Assembly (NCBI GenBank): GCA_024229115.1
Contig: JAAEST010000103.1
Span: forward strand, 310,001-374,000
DNA length: 64,000 nt
Direction of reading: 5' to 3'
Source: Oligoflexia bacterium
GTDB lineage: Bacteria; Bdellovibrionota; Bacteriovoracia; Bacteriovoracales; Bacteriovoracaceae
Position numbers and translations under genes: made by a program. The notes below the pieces were generated by a model. It did no database searches and was not told where the DNA came from. It was given only the letters and a program-made list of their open reading frames with translations. Position 1 is the first letter of the stretch. Every line of letters begins with the position of its first letter. Positions 62,228 to 64,000 of this stretch are shown here, in pieces.

Positions 62228-63667
62228 ATGATCTCGAAATTAAAAGATTTTAAGACAATATTCTATGTGTCGTTGGCCTTCCATATCATTGCAGCTATTT
62301 TTAGCTCAGGCTTTCAACATTTTGATGAGCATTTCCAAATTTATGAATTCTTAAATTATAAACTGGGAAATATTCCGGCGAAGAATCTTCCTTGGGAATT
62401 TCATGAACAAATTCGTCCATGGTTCCAGGTTTATATTTATTTTATTTTTCATAAAGTCTTAGGTTTTTTAGGGCTCCAGTCACCATTTGTTTTTGCATTC
62501 GTTACAAGACTTTTTACTTCTTTATTTGGGCTCTTTGCTCTTACTCGATTATTGCCACTGATAAAGAAGTGGTTTTCTTCAAAGGAATCTCAACTTATCG
62601 CATGGGGAGCTCTTAATCTCAGTTGGTTTATTCCTTACATTCAAACAAGAACATCGTCTGAGAGTTTTGGAATAAGTTTCTTTCTTTGGGGACTTTCATT
62701 ATTTCTCATTGCTATAAATGAAAATAAGAAATTACTTAGCCTAGGTTTTGGAGCAGGGATTCTTTTTGGATTAAGTTATCTTTCTCGCTCTCAAATGTCA
62801 GTGATGGTGGCTACATTATGGTTTTGGGCGGTCTTCTTTGAGCATAAAAAGTGGAAGGCTCTTGTTTCAAGTGCTGTAGCAATACTTTGTATTATTGGGA
62901 TAGGGGTTTTCTTTGATAAGTGGGGATACGGAAACTGGACCTTCTCTACATGGCATTACTTTAGAGTGAACTTTCTAGAAGATGCCTTATCAAAATTTGG
63001 AACAGATCCTTGGTATTGGTATGTAAGGCTTTCTTTTAACAGAGGAATACCTCCTGTAAGTTTACCAATAATGCTCGTAACGTTTTGGGGATGGTGGAAA
63101 TTTAGAAAGCATCCATTAACTTGGGCAACTGCTCCTATGTTTTTCTTCCATTCGGCTATCGGGCATAAAGAGCTTCGTTTTATTTTTCCAGTGATTGTCT
63201 TAGCTCCTTTGTACCTTGGTTTTTTCTACGAGTTTTACAAAGAAAAAGTTGTCAGCTTGTGGGAAAAGAAATCTTTTAGAGGAGTTGTTAAATTTGTTGT
63301 GGGAGTTAATTTTCTCTTTCTCGTTATTGCGAGCTTTCGAGCAGCAAACCCTTCTGTAAATTTCTATAGCTTTGTATGGAATAGCGATGTTAAAAATATT
63401 ACTGTCATAGGTGAGAACCCTTTTACTATGTTAGGTCTACCCCTTGAGTTCTATAAAAAGAAAGAAGTATCAGTGAATGTCGTTAAAGAATTCTCAGCAG
63501 ATACAAAAGGTCATATTTTCTTTAATCGTGGCCGCTACGTATTTGAGATGGAAAAATATGGTAACTGTTCACTTCAATATCTCACTTATCCTAAGTGGGT
63601 TCTTAATTTTAATATTGGAAACTGGATCTCTCGTTCTAGAGTTTGGTCTCTCTATCACTGCGAATAA
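62228..63667 (+). CDS. GT22-like membrane mannosyltransferase, third paralogue
   Basis: 479 residues. HFDEHFQIYEFLNYKLG (31-47) matches the first loop, but proline is replaced by phenylalanine in H-P-D-E; PWEFHEQIRPWFQV and HKELRFIFP are conserved, and the Asp-Glu pair is kept, so activity is likely. The C-terminal extension (CSLQYLTYPKWVLN, SRSRVWSLYHCE) closely parallels that of 59236-60702, including the final cysteine, so these two are the closest pair by eye. It is divergently transcribed from the other copies, an inverted local duplication. Acceptor unknown. Confidence 0.83.
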   Translation: MISKLKDFKTIFYVSLAFHIIAAIFSSGFQHFDEHFQIYEFLNYKLGNIPAKNLPWEFHEQIRPWFQVYIYFIFHKVLGFLGLQSPFVFAFVTRLFTSLFGLFALTRLLPLIKKWFSSKESQLIAWGALNLSWFIPYIQTRTSSESFGISFFLWGLSLFLIAINENKKLLSLGFGAGILFGLSYLSRSQMSVMVATLWFWAVFFEHKKWKALVSSAVAILCIIGIGVFFDKWGYGNWTFSTWHYFRVNFLEDALSKFGTDPWYWYVRLSFNRGIPPVSLPIMLVTFWGWWKFRKHPLTWATAPMFFFHSAIGHKELRFIFPVIVLAPLYLGFFYEFYKEKVVSLWEKKSFRGVVKFVVGVNFLFLVIASFRAANPSVNFYSFVWNSDVKNITVIGENPFTMLGLPLEFYKKKEVSVNVVKEFSADTKGHIFFNRGRYVFEMEKYGNCSLQYLTYPKWVLNFNIGNWISRSRVWSLYHCE

Positions 63668-63753
63668 AATTCACACTGTGTCGACGCGTCGCGTGATAAA
63701 TGGTAAAGTAGGTTGATTTTTGAGAGAAATCAAGTATTTACAAGGAGAGAGAG
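63668..63753 (+). promoter_or_regulatory. Leader of the cysteine-repeat protein: palindrome, hairpin and strong ribosome site
   Basis: Contains a perfect 10-base palindrome CGACGCGTCG (63682-63691) in an unusually GC-rich patch, then a 7-bp hairpin TTGATTT (63713-63719) / AAATCAA (63727-63733) with a 7-base loop, and AAGGAGAGAG just before the ATG at 63754. The hairpin could influence message stability; no T-tract follows, so it is not an intrinsic terminator for the GT22 gene. No convincing -35/-10 pair was found. Confidence 0.35.
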
Positions 63754-64000
63754 ATGAAGAAGCTTATCATGATGGCCCTTATTGGGTTAATTTCAGTAAC
63801 AACTAATGCAAATTCAAACTTAGAGTCGAAGTGTGCAAAAGCCTTTGGTAAGGAAACTCGTAACACACAAAAATGTATTAACAATGTTCAAAATGCAGAG
63901 ATGGTTGATATTTGTTCAGACTCATTTGGTAGAGGAACAAAGAGATCATTAACTTGTGCGATCAAAGTTGATAACTTGGAAGTATTAGATGCCTGCCTTG
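63754..64000 (+). CDS. Secreted protein with 27-residue cysteine repeats (cut by window end)
   Basis: ATG at 63754 after AAGGAGAGAG. Residues 1-20 are a signal peptide (two lysines, hydrophobic MMALIGLISV, then TTNAN). From Cys27 a 27-residue unit repeats: residues 27-53 and 54-80 share C1, F5, G6, T9, C15, V19, N21, E23 and D26, and a third unit starts at the window edge. Regular cysteines at x13 and x12 spacing suggest a periplasmic or outer-surface disulfide-stabilised repeat protein. The family is not recognised. Its size is unknown because the gene continues past 64000. Confidence 0.75.
   Translation, partial: MKKLIMMALIGLISVTTNANSNLESKCAKAFGKETRNTQKCINNVQNAEMVDICSDSFGRGTKRSLTCAIKVDNLEVLDACL

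Noticed and set aside
1-64000. tRNA genes, rRNA, CRISPR arrays, insertion sequences, integrases, toxin-antitoxin or defence genes
   Set aside because: None recognised on either strand by reading; all long frames are accounted for by glycan, lipid or secreted-protein genes.

Overview
The window is AT-rich (roughly two thirds A+T by eye), densely coding, and almost entirely one large surface-glycan and lipid-modification island: about 53 protein genes, no tRNA, rRNA, CRISPR array, insertion sequence or phage gene recognised, and no gene-free stretch above 300 bases (the longest is about 236 bases at 48260-48495). The low G+C, the family mix (legionaminate-type genes, aminoethylphosphonate genes, eukaryote-like mannosyltransferases) and the absence of enteric-type signals suggest a Gram-negative bacterium outside the Enterobacterales. 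My best guess is a Bacteriovorax/Halobacteriovorax-like member of the Bdellovibrionota, but this is inference without any marker gene.

Layout. (1) 1-1396, plus strand: tail of a probable nucleotidyltransferase and an orphan GT-B-like gene. (2) 20934 down to 1380, minus strand: a 17-gene, about 19.5 kb operon-like run with a polymerase/ligase, NeuB-type synthase, carA-carB, LegB-type dehydratase, formyltransferase, GT-B protein, acyltransferase, CMP-sugar synthetase, GT2-like protein, NodU/CmcH carbamoyltransferase, PIG-L deacetylase, Gfo/Idh oxidoreductase, DegT aminotransferase, another GT-B protein whose first ~88 codons lack a normal start, SpsF-like cytidylyltransferase and NeuD-like acetyltransferase. 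It reads as synthesis and decoration (N-formyl, O-carbamoyl, acetyl) of a nonulosonic acid or related amino sugar, with its own carbamoyl-phosphate synthetase. (3) 21011-28174, plus strand: Wzz-like protein, GT4, PglK-like ABC flippase, a crotonase-like/methyltransferase fusion and an AsnB-type amidotransferase. (4) 35061 down to 28176, minus strand: an aminoethylphosphonate (AEP) operon (PepM-nucleotidyltransferase fusion, Ppd, nucleotidyltransferase, PhnW-type aminotransferase) ending in an FkbM methyltransferase and an unrecognised 479-residue protein.

(5) 35164-48259: a Wzx/Wzy-type polysaccharide locus with GT4s, a TviB-like UDP-sugar dehydrogenase, two UDP-uronate 4-epimerase paralogues, a WcaJ-like initiating transferase, polymerase, flippase, GT2 and an RmlC-like epimerase/SDR reductase pair. 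(6) 48496-56311, plus strand: a compact sugar-nucleotide operon, ddhC(rfbH)-rfbF-rfbG (CDP-3,6-dideoxyhexose branch) then rmlA-C-D-B (dTDP-L-rhamnose) and a GT-C enzyme. (7) 56283-63667: another GT-C enzyme, a DPM1-like polyprenyl-phosphate sugar synthase carrying a degenerate methyltransferase-like domain, and three GT22-like (Alg9/PIG-B superfamily) membrane mannosyltransferases. (8) 63754 to the end: start of a secreted protein built from 27-residue cysteine repeats.

The island can therefore make at least three kinds of product: a carbamoylated/formylated nonulosonate-type glycan, a rhamnose/3,6-dideoxyhexose/uronate polysaccharide exported by Wzx/Wzy, and mannose-type lipid-linked additions by GT-C enzymes; the AEP branch may decorate a glycan or a lipid. 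The most unusual elements are the eukaryote-like carAB inside a glycan operon, the AEP operon with two nucleotidyltransferase domains, the crotonase-methyltransferase fusion, and the bacterial GT22 cluster beside a DPM1-like gene.
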